Notes: generated from the letters alone by a model not told the origin. Shown: positions 17,348 through 26,474, numbered from the stretch's first letter. The stretch: DNA of 64,000 nucleotides from Ferrovibrio terrae_A (GCF_943372915.1 NZ_CALSAN010000001.1:1-64000), one strand, 5' to 3'. A program made the numbers and translations.

Positions 17348-18103
17348 CAGGCCAAATCCTTCCAGGCCATCCCATAACAGCTTGAGCGCCGTCACCACCA
17401 GCAGGCCGTAGCAGATGCGATACAGCTGGCGCTGGTTGAGCCGTTCATGCAGGCGCCAGCCGAGCCAGACGCCAAGCGGTGCGGCCGGCAGGCAGCAGGC
17501 CATCAGGATCCAGGTGCGGGCATCGGGCTGCGCCAGATACAGCCAGGGTCCGGCCTTCAGCGCATTGCCCACGGTGAAAAACAGACTCGTCGTGCCGGCA
17601 TAGACCACTTTCGCCAGGCCCAGCGGCAGCAGATACATCGCCAGCGGTGGTCCGCCGGAATGCGCCACCATCGTGGTAATGCCGGCGGTGAAACCGGCCA
17701 GCAGGCCTTTCGCCGGTACGCGCGGCTGTTGCCGTACCTGGCCGCCGCTGCGGAACCACAGGCCGGCGAAGACCAGCGTGATCAGCGCCATCGCCACCTC
17801 GACGGCATGGCGGTTGAGGATACTCATCAGCCAGAAACCGCAGGCGATGCCGAGGGCTAGCATCGGCAGCAGCAGTTTGGCATCCGGCTTCGACCAGGTG
17901 CCGGGCCGCCAGTAGAAAAAGGCGACGATATCGATGGCGATGAACAGCGGTGCCAGCACGGCGCCGGCCGTGATCGGGTCCATCGCCAGCGAGAGCAGCG
18001 GAATGCCGACGATGGCAAAGCCGCCGCCAAAGGCGCCGCGCATGAAGGCGATCAGGAAAACGCCGGAGGCGGCGATGAGAAAGGGAAACAGATCAGGCAG
18101 CAT
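17327..18103 (-). CDS. TauE/SafE family sulfite exporter-type permease
   Basis: About 258 residues with eight hydrophobic segments and the TauE/SafE pattern: MRGAFGGGFAIVGIPLLSLAMDP at the N-terminus and GFTAGITTMVAHSGGPPLAMYLL in the middle. The family exports small organic or sulfur anions; the substrate here is unknown, though closeness to tarD makes a carboxylate possible. ATG at 18103 is preferred over a GTG at 18115 because the GTG lies inside the intergenic palindromic repeat. Confidence 0.85.
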   Translation of the reverse strand: MLPDLFPFLIAASGVFLIAFMRGAFGGGFAIVGIPLLSLAMDPITAGAVLAPLFIAIDIVAFFYWRPGTWSKPDAKLLLPMLALGIACGFWLMSILNRHAVEVAMALITLVFAGLWFRSGGQVRQQPRVPAKGLLAGFTAGITTMVAHSGGPPLAMYLLPLGLAKVVYAGTTSLFFTVGNALKAGPWLYLAQPDARTWILMACCLPAAPLGVWLGWRLHERLNQRQLYRICYGLLVVTALKLLWDGLEGFGLSGFLHG

Positions 18104-18110
18104 GTTCCTT

Positions 18111-18195
18111 GTCACCCTCGGGCTTGACCCGAGGGTCCCATTTGTCCTGGCGCAAATAAACGGAATGGGATGCCCGGATCAAGTCCGGGCATGAC
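18111..18195. repeat. Composite palindromic intergenic repeat, copy A
   Basis: An 85-bp element bounded by GTCA and TGAC, with two internal hairpins (CCCTCGGGCTTGACCCGAGGG-type, then TGCCCGGATCAAGTCCGGGCA-type; each about 21 nt) separated by TCCCAT...ATGGGA. The two halves are inverted copies of each other. The same architecture occurs at 46267-46356 and 55607-55695. Confidence 0.8.
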
Positions 18196-18203
18196 GGCTT
18201 ATG

Positions 18204-19040
18204 TCACGCCTCTCGCAGATCGACGGCAACCGGCGCGATCTGGTCGGCCAGATAGCGCGCCAGTTCGGCGCGGCTTTTCGGGCTGCGCAGGATTTTCTCA
18301 TCCTGCGGATTGCTCAGGAAGCCCGTCTCGATCAGCACCGAGGGCAGTGCCGGCGAGCGCAGCACGGCGAAATTCGCCGCACGCATCGGATTCTCCAGCA
18401 GCAGCACGCGATTGCCGACGCCGGTGACGATGCGGCGCTTGGCCGCCAGTGAGGCGTTATGGCCGTGGCGGCGGGCCAGGTCGATCAGGATGGCGGCCGT
18501 CTGCCTGTCGGTGGCACCGGCATCGAAGCCATAGACGGCATCGACCCGGTTTTCGCGGTCGGCCAGGCGACGGGCGAAATCATCGGTCGCCTTGTCGGCG
18601 CGCGTATAGGCCGAGAGGCCGCGGGCGGCCCGGTTGGGCGCCGCATCGGCATGGATCGAGATGAACAGGTCGGCGTTCTTCTCATGGGCGAAGGCGACGC
18701 GGCTGGGCAACGGGATATAGCTGTCGCGGTCACGGGTGAGAAATACCTTGATATCGGGATGACCGGCCAGCATCTGGCGGATGCCCAGGCAGATCGACAG
18801 CGTGACATCCTTCTCCTCGGTACCGGTGACGCCGATGGCGCCCGGGTCGCGGCCGCCATGGCCGGGATCGAGGATGACAATGGCCGGCGGACGCGGCGGC
18901 AGTTTCGGTGCAGCTCCCGGTGCCGGCTTGCGACCGGGCAGCGGCACCTTCCGATCGGCGGCAGCCAGCCCCGAAGCCGGCAGGGCAGTGGTGCCGAGCA
19001 GGCCGAGCAGAGAGGTAAGGACGAGACGACGCGTATACAT
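18204..19040 (-). CDS. N-acetylmuramoyl-L-alanine amidase (Amidase_3, AmiC-type)
   Basis: A 278-residue exported wall hydrolase. The N-terminus TRRLVLTSLLGLLG has a twin-arginine-like signal, followed by a Pro-rich linker and a catalytic domain from residue 53. Zinc and catalytic residues are visible: His61 (LDPGHGG), Glu75/76 (GTEEKD), His near 130 (SIHADA) and Glu near 236 (LIETGFLSN). It cleaves the amide between MurNAc and the stem peptide during daughter-cell separation. The AMIN domain of classical AmiC is missing, so it is a short variant. Confidence 0.92.
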   Translation of the reverse strand: MYTRRLVLTSLLGLLGTTALPASGLAAADRKVPLPGRKPAPGAAPKLPPRPPAIVILDPGHGGRDPGAIGVTGTEEKDVTLSICLGIRQMLAGHPDIKVFLTRDRDSYIPLPSRVAFAHEKNADLFISIHADAAPNRAARGLSAYTRADKATDDFARRLADRENRVDAVYGFDAGATDRQTAAILIDLARRHGHNASLAAKRRIVTGVGNRVLLLENPMRAANFAVLRSPALPSVLIETGFLSNPQDEKILRSPKSRAELARYLADQIAPVAVDLREA

Positions 19041-19193
19041 GACCGAAGCGTATGCCCACCGCGAATCGGCGACCGTTGGTGCGGACGATAGAGTCCACAG
19101 GACTCCCCCGCAACAAGATTGGCGCGTAAAGGGAGAACCTCAGTCTAGGCTGTCAGGAGATGGTGAAGGCTTCGTTAAGAGGCCCGGGGCGTC

Positions 19194-20171
19194 TCAATCG
19201 ACCGTGTATTTGGCCCGCACGTCGTATTTGTTCGACTTGACCCAGCCCTCGATCAGTTTCTCAAGCGCCGAGTTGGGCTTTTCCGGCAGCACGATCTTCA
19301 GCTTCACATACTGGTCGCCGCGCTGGTCCGACGCCCCACCCTTGAGCGGAAAACCGCGCCCCTTGAGCCGCAGCGTGGTGCCCGAGCTGGCACCCTTGGG
19401 CACGCTCACCGCCACCATGCCGTCGATGGTCGGTACCGGAATCTTGGCGCCGAGGATGGCTTCGTCCAGCGTCAGCGGCAATTCCAGATGCAGGTCATCG
19501 CCCTGCCGGACAAAAAACGGATGCGGCTCGACGGTCACTTCGATCAGCGCATCGCCGGCTTCGCCCTTATTGCGGCCGGCATCGCCCTGGTGGCGCAGGC
19601 GGATCTGCTGGCCGTCGACCAGACCGGCCGGGATGGCGACATCGAGCTGCTTGCCATCGGGCATGGTGAGCCGGCGCTTGCAGCCGCGCGCGGCATCCAG
19701 GAAGCCGATCTTGAGATTGAAATGGCGGTCGGCCCCGCGCATCGGCCGGTTGGCATTGCGCGGACCGGCCCCCGCGGCGCCGCTACGGTTGCGCCGCATC
19801 TGGCCGAAGATCTCGTCGAAGATATCCTCGCCGCCGGCATGGGGATCGAAGCCGAAGCCACCGAAAGGACCGCCGGGGCCGGCGCCAGCACCGCCGCCGG
19901 CAGCCCCACCGGGGCGGAAACCGCCACCGCCAAAGCCGCGCGCCCGCGGCTGGCCCGAGGCATCGATTTCACCGCGATCATATTTGCCGCGTCTCTCGGC
20001 ATCGCCCAGCAGATCATAGGCAGCGGAGATTTCCTTGAACCGCTCAGACGCCTTTTCGTTGCCCTGGTTGCGGTCGGGGTGGAATTCCTTGGCGAGTTTG
20101 CGATAGGCCTTGCGCAGGTCTTCCGCGCTTACACCGCGCGCCACGCCCAGCACTTGATAGGGATCACGCAT
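19194..20171 (-). CDS. DnaJ-type co-chaperone without zinc finger (CbpA-like)
   Basis: A 325-residue J-protein: J-domain at residues 1-70 with His31-Pro-Asp33, a Gly/Phe-rich linker (about 75-120), then the two C-terminal substrate-binding beta domains (FNLKIGFLDAARGCKRRL, KQLDVAIPAGLVDGQQIRL, VKLKIVLPEKPN). The CxxCxGxG zinc repeats are absent, so it is class II. It hands clients to DnaK and stimulates its ATPase. The gene starts 12 bases after the Sel1 protein gene stops. Confidence 0.92.
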   Translation of the reverse strand: MRDPYQVLGVARGVSAEDLRKAYRKLAKEFHPDRNQGNEKASERFKEISAAYDLLGDAERRGKYDRGEIDASGQPRARGFGGGGFRPGGAAGGGAGAGPGGPFGGFGFDPHAGGEDIFDEIFGQMRRNRSGAAGAGPRNANRPMRGADRHFNLKIGFLDAARGCKRRLTMPDGKQLDVAIPAGLVDGQQIRLRHQGDAGRNKGEAGDALIEVTVEPHPFFVRQGDDLHLELPLTLDEAILGAKIPVPTIDGMVAVSVPKGASSGTTLRLKGRGFPLKGGASDQRGDQYVKLKIVLPEKPNSALEKLIEGWVKSNKYDVRAKYTVD

Positions 20172-20183
20172 CGCGGTGAGTCC

Positions 20184-21197
20184 TCATGGCCGTGAAACCG
20201 GTTCATCGGCCTTGCGGCCATTCTCCGGTTCAACCGGCTGGGTTTCGGGGGTTGCCGGTGAGCCCTCGAATATATCCGGAATCGAGACACCGCCACCGGA
20301 AGAAATCGCCGAGTAAATACGCCCGAACAACCAGGGGAAGCCTGTTTCCTGTGGCTTGTTGTCTGGCGCTGGCGCTGGCGCTGGCGCCGGCGCCGGGGCG
20401 GCGACCACAGCAGGCGGCTCGAACATGGCCGGCGACATTTCAGTCGGCGAGGCCAGTGCCGGAACCGGCACAGACTCCGTCACCGGGGCTGATGCTGGCG
20501 CGGCGGGCGGCGCAGCCGCGACCGGCGACGCACTGCTGCCGGCACTTTCGGTGCGCTCGTCGGCCGATACCGCGCGCGGTGCATCGGAGGGAGTCTGGGT
20601 CGGCGCCGTTGCGGCTGCCGCCTTTGTCGCATCGTCGCGGCGCATCACCAGCAGCGACAGACGCTCCAGCGCATCAGGCTGACCGGCCTTGGCGGCATTG
20701 TTGTACCAGCCGAGCGCCACCGCATCGTTTTTCTCGACACCCAGGCCGAGTTCATACATCAGGCCAAGATTATATTGCGCCACCGCATGGCCCTGCTTGG
20801 CGGCGGCTTCGAACCACTTGCGGGCTTCGGGGTAATCGATCGGCACGCCTTCGTCGCCCTGCAGATAGATGGCGGCAAGATTGGCCTGGGCCCGCGCAAA
20901 GCCGGTTTCCGCCGCCTTGCGGTACCACTGCATGGCCTGCGGCACATCCTTCTCGACGCCCTGCCCCCAGCGATAGAGATGGCCGACATTGCGCATCGCG
21001 GCCACATCGCCACGCTCGGCCAGCGGCAGCCAGGCGTCCAGGGCAGCCTTGTGGTCGCCGGCTTCATAGGCCCGCACGCCCTGGGCAAAATCGGCATGCG
21101 CGGCAGCCGGCGCAACAACCAGGGCCAGCCCGAACGCAGCGGCCAGCAGCGGGTGCGATGCACCCCACCTCCGATTGCTACGCCCGGCAGGGGTCAT
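20184..21197 (-). CDS. Exported Sel1-repeat protein with Ala/Pro-rich tail
   Basis: A 337-residue protein starting at ATG 21197, four bases after the preceding lipoprotein gene stops. A signal peptide (about 15-35, ending AAAHAD) is followed by three Sel1-like repeats (residues about 60-180), for example AMRNVGHLYRWGQGVEKD, AQANLAAIYLQGDEGVPID and AQYNLGLMYELGLGVEKN. The second half is low-complexity Ala/Pro/Thr with a run of Ala-Pro dipeptides (coded by a 6-bp DNA repeat near 20362-20397). Sel1 proteins scaffold envelope complexes; the partner is unknown. Confidence 0.88.
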   Translation of the reverse strand: MTPAGRSNRRWGASHPLLAAAFGLALVVAPAAAHADFAQGVRAYEAGDHKAALDAWLPLAERGDVAAMRNVGHLYRWGQGVEKDVPQAMQWYRKAAETGFARAQANLAAIYLQGDEGVPIDYPEARKWFEAAAKQGHAVAQYNLGLMYELGLGVEKNDAVALGWYNNAAKAGQPDALERLSLLVMRRDDATKAAAATAPTQTPSDAPRAVSADERTESAGSSASPVAAAPPAAPASAPVTESVPVPALASPTEMSPAMFEPPAVVAAPAPAPAPAPAPDNKPQETGFPWLFGRIYSAISSGGGVSIPDIFEGSPATPETQPVEPENGRKADEPVSRP

Positions 21198-21201
21198 GCG
21201 A

Positions 21202-21699
21202 TCAACCGTTGACGATCTTCCAGCTGCCGTCGGGCTGACGGCAGGCCGTACCATAGGCCTGTTCGGTCTTGCCGCTGACCGTCACCGACTGCTGGAACTC
21301 GCGGCAATAGGCGCCGTCTGCCGCCGTGCCTTCACGGGTGGGCGTCACAGTGCCGGAATTGCCGCTGTCGGGATTGCGCCACGAGATCGGCTGGCCGATC
21401 GGCGCAGTGGTGGCCTTCTGGCTGGCCTGCTCCATCTGGGCCTTGTCGGCCTTGTCGAGGGAGGAACCGATCTGGTTGCCGAGATAGGCGCCGGCCAGGG
21501 CGCCAGCGGCAACGCCGACCAGCTGGCCGGTGCCCTTGCCGAACTGGGCGCCAAGCACAGCACCGCCGATGCCGCCGAGCACGGTGCCGATATTCTCCTT
21601 GTTCATCTCCGGACCCTGGCCATTATTCTGGCAGGCGGCGAGGGCGAGGCTGCCGAGCAGCACGGGCACCAGCAGAACGCGCGAAACACGGGTGGTCAT
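21202..21699 (-). CDS. Glycine-zipper outer-membrane lipoprotein (17-kDa antigen-like)
   Basis: A 165-residue lipoprotein: signal MTTRVSRVLLVPVLLGSLALAAC with lipobox Cys23, then a glycine-zipper double helix (IGTVLGGIGGAVLGAQFGKG, VGVAAGALAGAYLGNQIG), and a C-terminal beta domain of the RT0821/Lpp0805 surface-protein type (ISWRNPDSGNSGTVTP, YCREFQQSVTVSGKTEQAYG). It contributes to outer-membrane structure. Probably an operon with the Sel1 and J-protein genes downstream. Confidence 0.9.
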   Translation of the reverse strand: MTTRVSRVLLVPVLLGSLALAACQNNGQGPEMNKENIGTVLGGIGGAVLGAQFGKGTGQLVGVAAGALAGAYLGNQIGSSLDKADKAQMEQASQKATTAPIGQPISWRNPDSGNSGTVTPTREGTAADGAYCREFQQSVTVSGKTEQAYGTACRQPDGSWKIVNG

Positions 21700-21823
21700 G
21701 ACTATCCTCTTGGGTCAACCGAATCTGTATGCGCCGGGCCTCTCGGCCGGCGAATCCTTTACCTGACAGTATATTGGTGCGGTTAACACGGCTGCAAGGC
21801 GGGCCGAGACGATGGCTGGCGAC

Positions 21824-21859
21824 AAAAAAGCCGGCCGAATCAGTGTCGGCCGGCTTTTT
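21824..21859 (-). terminator. Rho-independent terminator (bidirectional) after the Bax-like gene
   Basis: A stem of GCCGGCCGA and its complement is flanked by A-run and T-run (AAAAAAG at 21824-21830, CTTTTT at 21854-21859). It lies 22 bases past the stop of the minus-strand glucosaminidase gene and is symmetric enough to work on both strands. Confidence 0.9.
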
Positions 21860-21880
21860 ATGGTTATCAGAGCGTTGCGA

Positions 21881-23101
21881 CTACGACTTGCCGAAGAGAT
21901 CCAGCGTGGTCAGCAGCGGGTTCGGTTCGTCGGTCAGGCGCGAAGCATCGAACTGCTCCAAGCCGTTCGACTTCATGATCGAGCGGATGGTGCGGATGTA
22001 ATCGGGGCCACGCACCGAATAGCGATGCAGCGTGCCGGCCAGCTGATAGCTGTCAGGCGTCGCATTGCGGTCACGCATGCCCGCGCGTTTGTCGCGGAAC
22101 TCGCGGTAGCTGGTCTTGGAGTTCAGGTTGCGCATATAGGCGGCAACCGAATGCTCCAGGCTCTTGAAGCGCTGCACTTCGTAGGTTTCGCCATCGGGAC
22201 GGTTTTCCGGCACCAGGCCGCTGCCCGGATTCCAGGTCCACATGCCAAAGACGGCATTGCCCATCAGCGCGAAACGCGAGGTGCCCCAGCCCGATTCTTC
22301 CACCGCCTGCGCCAGCGCCAGGGCCGGCGGCACGGCATCGACGCGGTTGAGCAGTTCGGCAGTGTCGACGTCATCGACACCATACTGTTCGGCCAGCTGT
22401 TCGAGCCAGCGCTGGTCACGCACGCTCAAGGTGGCCCCGAACTGGATGCGCTGGTGCAGCTGGGTCAGGCGTTCGCGATCAGCCGTGATGCGCTCATTCT
22501 CGCGCAGGATATGCGGCAGCATCACCTTCAGAAACGCGCGCTTGCGCTTCTCGGTCAGGTTGACGTCGGCGATATCGACCGGCAGCGAGGCGAGGAAAAT
22601 GCGCGGCACTTCCACCTGGCCATTGGCATTGCGCAATTCGACCAGGTCGAAACCTTCCTGTTCGAAGCGACGCAGCATGGCATCGACGGTGCGGTCGGTA
22701 TCGGCGCGCATCGCCGTGCGGTAAGGCGAAAGCTGGCGCACCTCGGCGATACGACGCGAGGCATCGGCGGCGCTCACCGCCGGCGCATCATTGGCTTTCT
22801 TGGCAACGCCGGCCGGATTGGCATCAGCCACGACGGCGCGCGGTTCGACCACCGAACGCCAGTCGAGCTGCGCAATCTGGCGCAGACGATCCCAGGCTTC
22901 ATGTACGGATTCGCCCACCGAGAGATTCGAGGTGGCCTGCGCCACCTGCACCTCGGGAACATGCGAAAGCTGGCGGCTCGAAAGCCAACCCACCCCCACT
23001 CCGGAAACCAAGCCGACGGCCAGCAACAGGCCGAAACCGGCAAAAATCAGACGTACGTCCGATCCAATGGCAAGCAATCGCCGATCGCGATGTGCCGTCA
23101 T
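21881..23101 (-). CDS. Membrane-anchored glucosaminidase-domain protein (Bax-like)
   Basis: A 406-residue protein with one N-terminal membrane helix (about 18-40), a variable periplasmic region (about 45-230) and a C-terminal Bax/FlgJ-type glucosaminidase domain (about 235-385). That domain contains PPALALAQAVEESGWGTSRF, with the catalytic Glu, then NAVFGMWTW and the YMRNLNSKTSYREFRDKRA substrate helix. It should cut the glycan backbone of peptidoglycan. It is followed by a strong terminator. Confidence 0.88.
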   Translation of the reverse strand: MTAHRDRRLLAIGSDVRLIFAGFGLLLAVGLVSGVGVGWLSSRQLSHVPEVQVAQATSNLSVGESVHEAWDRLRQIAQLDWRSVVEPRAVVADANPAGVAKKANDAPAVSAADASRRIAEVRQLSPYRTAMRADTDRTVDAMLRRFEQEGFDLVELRNANGQVEVPRIFLASLPVDIADVNLTEKRKRAFLKVMLPHILRENERITADRERLTQLHQRIQFGATLSVRDQRWLEQLAEQYGVDDVDTAELLNRVDAVPPALALAQAVEESGWGTSRFALMGNAVFGMWTWNPGSGLVPENRPDGETYEVQRFKSLEHSVAAYMRNLNSKTSYREFRDKRAGMRDRNATPDSYQLAGTLHRYSVRGPDYIRTIRSIMKSNGLEQFDASRLTDEPNPLLTTLDLFGKS

Positions 23102-23250
23102 GGGTCAAACCTCCACAGTTATCAGCGCCAGTCCCACGGCACAGCCGACACAACACGTCGGACTCTACCGGGCGCTGCCCTATGTGCGATCCCCCATCAG
23201 GAAACGCGGTGAACTACCGATAGTTCCGAAACGCCGGAACCGACGGAGAC

Positions 23251-23820
23251 TCAAACGGCCCGTACTTCGGATACTTCGGGCACGTAATGCTTCAGCATGT
23301 TCTCAATGCCGTAGCGCAAGGTTGCCGTTGAACTGGGGCAACCGGAACAGGACCCCTGCATCTGCAGGAAAACGACTCCGCGCTCGAATCCGCGGAAAAT
23401 GATGTCGCCGCCATCCTGGGCCACCGCGGGACGAACCCGCGTTTCGATCAATTCTTTAATCTGGACGACGATCTGGCTGTCGGCCGGATCGAAGGTCTCC
23501 TCGACATCCTGGCTGCCCGCCCCGGCATCCATGACCGGCAGGCCGGACATGAAATGCTCCATGATCGCGCCCAGCAGGGCCGGCTTCAGCTCGGTCCAGT
23601 CGCGGGCGTCGCCCTTGGTGACGGTGACAAAGTCAGATCCCAGGAAAATCCCCTCGACGCCCGACACCGCGAACAGGCGGGTGGCGAGCGGAGACACCTT
23701 GGCCGATTCGGCCTCGGTGAAGTCGACCGAGCCGCCGACAAAGGCCCCGCCCAGCACATCGCGGCCAGGGAGGAATTTGAGGGTCGCCGGGTTCGGCGTG
23801 GTTTCAGTCTGGATGAACAT
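23251..23820 (-). CDS. nfuA: NfuA-type iron-sulfur cluster carrier
   Basis: A 189-residue protein with an N-terminal Nfu_N domain (MFIQTETTPNPATLKFLPGR) and a C-terminal NifU-like domain with the cluster-binding Cys158-Ser-Gly-Cys161 pair. It delivers 4Fe-4S clusters to apoproteins. The 173 bases to the divergent cyclase start are AT-rich and include a TTATCCACA 9-mer (23954-23962, minus strand). Confidence 0.95.
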   Translation of the reverse strand: MFIQTETTPNPATLKFLPGRDVLGGAFVGGSVDFTEAESAKVSPLATRLFAVSGVEGIFLGSDFVTVTKGDARDWTELKPALLGAIMEHFMSGLPVMDAGAGSQDVEETFDPADSQIVVQIKELIETRVRPAVAQDGGDIIFRGFERGVVFLQMQGSCSGCPSSTATLRYGIENMLKHYVPEVSEVRAV

Positions 23821-23993
23821 TCATTGGGTCTCGTAAGGTGGACTGGAAATTGGTCGCGGGGTCCGCAAATATCAAGGCTAAAGGCTGTGGCAAAACCATG
23901 GCCAAGACAGGAAATTGCGCAAACGGCGCAAGTTTTGGAAGATTTTAAACCGATGTGGATAAAATTGCAGGTTGTCCCCAGGGCTGTGGAGTG

Positions 23994-25274
23994 ATGAGCG
24001 ACCCGGTGGCCGGCGTGAAGCGCCTGCCCAGCTGGCCCGATTCGCGGCTTGTTCTCACTCCGGCCGCCCGCTGGCTGCTCGATCACGACGGCAAAGTGAT
24101 GCCGATGACCGCGCTGTTCGATGGATTCTGCCGCCATCTGCTCGAGGAAGGCATCCCGCTGTTTCGGGTCACCACCGGCCTGCCCTCGATGCACCCATTG
24201 ACCGCCACACGAGCCTTTGTCTGGCAGCGCGACCAGGGGGTAAAGATGGCCGAGCGCGGCCATGACGTGTTCCAGACCGACGAATACCTGAAAAGCCCGA
24301 TCGCAGTGATCCATGAGGGGGCGGCCGCCATCCGCCGCCAGCTCGAACAGCCCGATGCCCCGATGGATTTCGGCATCCTGCCCGAGCTGAAGGCACTCGG
24401 GGTGACCGACTATCTGGTTCTGCCCATGCGGTTCACCCAGGGACCGGGCATGGGCAAGAAGGGCCAGAATGTCTCCTTCATGAGCTTCGCCACCGACCGG
24501 CCGGGCGGCTTCCGGCCCGAGGAACTCAGCTATCTGATGGAGCTGATGCCCCTGATCGCCCTGCGCATGGAGCTGGAGGCCGGCCGGCGCATGACCCACG
24601 ACCTGTTGACCACCTATCTGGGCCAGAGTCCGGCCGAGCGGGTGCTGAAGGGCGATCTGCGGCGTGGCCAGGGCTACGAGGTGGAGGCGGCGATCTGGCT
24701 GTCGGACCTGCGCGGCTTCACGGCCTTTTCCGACCGCAACGAGACGGTCGAGGTGGTGGCGACGCTGGACCGCTATTTCGATGCCATGGCCGGTCCGATC
24801 CACGCCCATGGCGGCGAGGTGCTGAAATTCATCGGCGACGGTCTGCTGGCGATCTTCCGGGTCGAGGATGGCAGCACCCTGGAAGCCGCCTGCCGCCGCG
24901 CCCTGACCGCCGGCGAGGATGCCTTTGCCGGCCTGCATGAACTCAACCAGGGCCGTGCCATCGCCGGCGTGGCGCCACTCAAGGTCGGCCTCGGCCTGCA
25001 TGTCGGCAAGGTGGTGTTCGGCAATATCGGCGCGCGCGACCGCCTCGACTTCACCGTGATCGGCCGCGCCGTTAACGAAGTGGCGCGGCTGGAAGCGCAG
25101 ACCAAGGCCGTCGACCGGCCGCTGCTGGCTTCAGCGGCCTTTGCCGATGCAATCAATCGCGCCAGCGACGCCGCCTATCGGCTGGAATCGGTCGGCTTCC
25201 ATGTCTTACGGGGCGTTCGCGAGCCGCAGGAGCTGTTCACCCTGCCGGCCGCGCGCCTCGCCGGCTACGAGTAA
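23994..25274 (+). CDS. Class III adenylate/guanylate cyclase
   Basis: A 426-residue soluble protein. ATG at 23994 has GGAG close upstream; an earlier GTG at 23955 lies in the promoter region. Residues 1-215 form an unnamed sensory region common in rhizobial-type cyclases (PLFRVTTGLPSMHPLTATRA). Residues 225-390 are the class III catalytic domain: metal-binding Asp near 238 (AIWLSDLRGFTAFSD) and near 282 (EVLKFIGDGLLAIF), and the transition-state motif FTVIGRAVNEVARLE. It makes cAMP (or cGMP) from ATP (GTP); the signal is unknown. Confidence 0.92.
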   Translation: MSDPVAGVKRLPSWPDSRLVLTPAARWLLDHDGKVMPMTALFDGFCRHLLEEGIPLFRVTTGLPSMHPLTATRAFVWQRDQGVKMAERGHDVFQTDEYLKSPIAVIHEGAAAIRRQLEQPDAPMDFGILPELKALGVTDYLVLPMRFTQGPGMGKKGQNVSFMSFATDRPGGFRPEELSYLMELMPLIALRMELEAGRRMTHDLLTTYLGQSPAERVLKGDLRRGQGYEVEAAIWLSDLRGFTAFSDRNETVEVVATLDRYFDAMAGPIHAHGGEVLKFIGDGLLAIFRVEDGSTLEAACRRALTAGEDAFAGLHELNQGRAIAGVAPLKVGLGLHVGKVVFGNIGARDRLDFTVIGRAVNEVARLEAQTKAVDRPLLASAAFADAINRASDAAYRLESVGFHVLRGVREPQELFTLPAARLAGYE

Positions 25275-25347
25275 TTCCCGATCACATCGGCTTGCAACCG
25301 CGAGATTTGCGATTGCCGCCGCCCGCATGGCGGTTCAGACTTGGCGC

Positions 25348-25896
25348 ATGAACGCCACGCCGCAACAGCTGGTCGATGATGCGCGTCTCAGTCATGTGCT
25401 GTCCTGCTGGCAGCGCTGGCGCGGTGTTCAGCTCTGCCCGGCACGCGACGATATCGATCCCTTCGATCTCAAGCAGCTGCTGCCCAACATCTTCATGGTC
25501 GAGGCCATCGATGATGGCGCACGCTTCCGCTATGTGCTGACGGGCGTTGCCGTGCGCGAACAGCTTGGCTTCGAGCTGAGCCACCGCCATCTCGACGAGA
25601 TCTTTACCGGCGAACAGCTCAACCGCGTGACCGCCAATTACCGCACCGTGATGACTGGCTATGGCCATTATGTGGTGCAGCACTGGAGCCAGCGCGGCAG
25701 GCCGATCATGCAGTTCCGCCGCCTGCTGCTGCCGCTGGCGGCTGATCGCACGCGTATCGATGCGGTGCTTGGCTTTGCGCTTTACGACCGGCTGCCCGGC
25801 CATGACGGTCGCCCGATCGACCACCTGCATGATCCGGTAACCACCACGGTGATCGCCGAGAATGTCATCGATCTTGCGATGGCTGAAGACGACTAG
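25348..25896 (+). CDS. PAS_5 (PF07310-like) domain protein
   Basis: A 182-residue protein starting at ATG 25348 (ATG 25327 is an alternative). The pattern DPFDLKQLLPNIFMVEAIDDGARFRYVLTG and RRLLLPLAADRTRIDAVLG is that of PAS_5 proteins, short single-PAS proteins common in Rhodospirillales. Ligand and partner are unknown. It follows the cyclase gene by 73 bases, so the two may be one transcript. Two more family members sit at 42082-43111. Confidence 0.82.
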   Translation: MNATPQQLVDDARLSHVLSCWQRWRGVQLCPARDDIDPFDLKQLLPNIFMVEAIDDGARFRYVLTGVAVREQLGFELSHRHLDEIFTGEQLNRVTANYRTVMTGYGHYVVQHWSQRGRPIMQFRRLLLPLAADRTRIDAVLGFALYDRLPGHDGRPIDHLHDPVTTTVIAENVIDLAMAEDD

Positions 25897-25906
25897 ATCA
25901 GGGGGA

Positions 25907-26413
25907 TCAGGTCAGGCGATCGATCTGCTCGTCGGTGAGCGCACCGGGAATCACGGTGATGGGGAATTTCAGATCGCCGGCCATCTGCCCGGCCAGCGCC
26001 GAGACCAGGGGACCCGGACCTTCGCTGCCCTTGCCCGGCGCGGCGGCCAGCACCAGCATGCGGATATCGGGATCTTCATCGACCAGCTTCAGCAGTTCAT
26101 CCTTGGCGACGCCCTCGCGGATCACCAGTTCCGGCATCAGACCGGACTCCTGGTTGACCTGTTCGGCCAGCTTCTGCAGCAGATCCTCGGCGGCTTCATG
26201 GGCCTCGGAGCGCATCATCTCTGCAACCCCGGCCCATTGCTGGAAGTCCACCGGCTCGATCACGCGCAGCATCACCACGCCACAACGGAGGTTGCGGGCG
26301 CGCCGCGTGGCATAGCGCACGGCAACGCGCACCTCCGCCGTATCGTCGACGACGACCAGGAACTTGCTGCGGCGCCGCTGTTCGGCGGCCGATATCGGTT
26401 TGGCTTCACTCAT
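25907..26413 (-). CDS. Universal stress protein family (UspA-like)
   Basis: A 168-residue alpha/beta protein with FLVVVDDTAEVRVAVRYATRRARN at the start and a C-terminal FPITVIPG strand. The ATP-binding G-2X-G-9X-G-S/T loop is not clearly conserved (APGKGSEGPGPLVSALAG), so nucleotide binding is uncertain. The start is set at ATG 26413, where the family homology begins; an upstream frame to 26449 is less likely. Convergent with the PAS_5 gene. Confidence 0.85.
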   Translation of the reverse strand: MSEAKPISAAEQRRRSKFLVVVDDTAEVRVAVRYATRRARNLRCGVVMLRVIEPVDFQQWAGVAEMMRSEAHEAAEDLLQKLAEQVNQESGLMPELVIREGVAKDELLKLVDEDPDIRMLVLAAAPGKGSEGPGPLVSALAGQMAGDLKFPITVIPGALTDEQIDRLT

Positions 26414-26474
26414 GCGGGAGAGGTTGCCCTGCCGCCGGCCCGAAGGCAATGGCCGATACGATTGCGAGTCGCGC

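Noticed and set aside
18113..18115. GTG start for the TauE-type permease
   Set aside because: It lies inside the intergenic palindromic repeat; ATG 18103 is the next start.
20362..20397. 6-bp tandem repeat coding Ala-Pro dipeptides in the Sel1 protein
   Set aside because: Explained by the low-complexity linker of a real gene; no independent signal.
23954..23962. Perfect DnaA-box-like 9-mer (TTATCCACA on the minus strand) in an AT-rich gap before the cyclase gene
   Set aside because: A single box without further boxes or typical origin neighbours is not evidence for a replication origin.
23955..23993. Upstream GTG extension of the cyclase
   Set aside because: It lies in AT-rich promoter sequence; ATG 23994 fits homology and the ribosome site.
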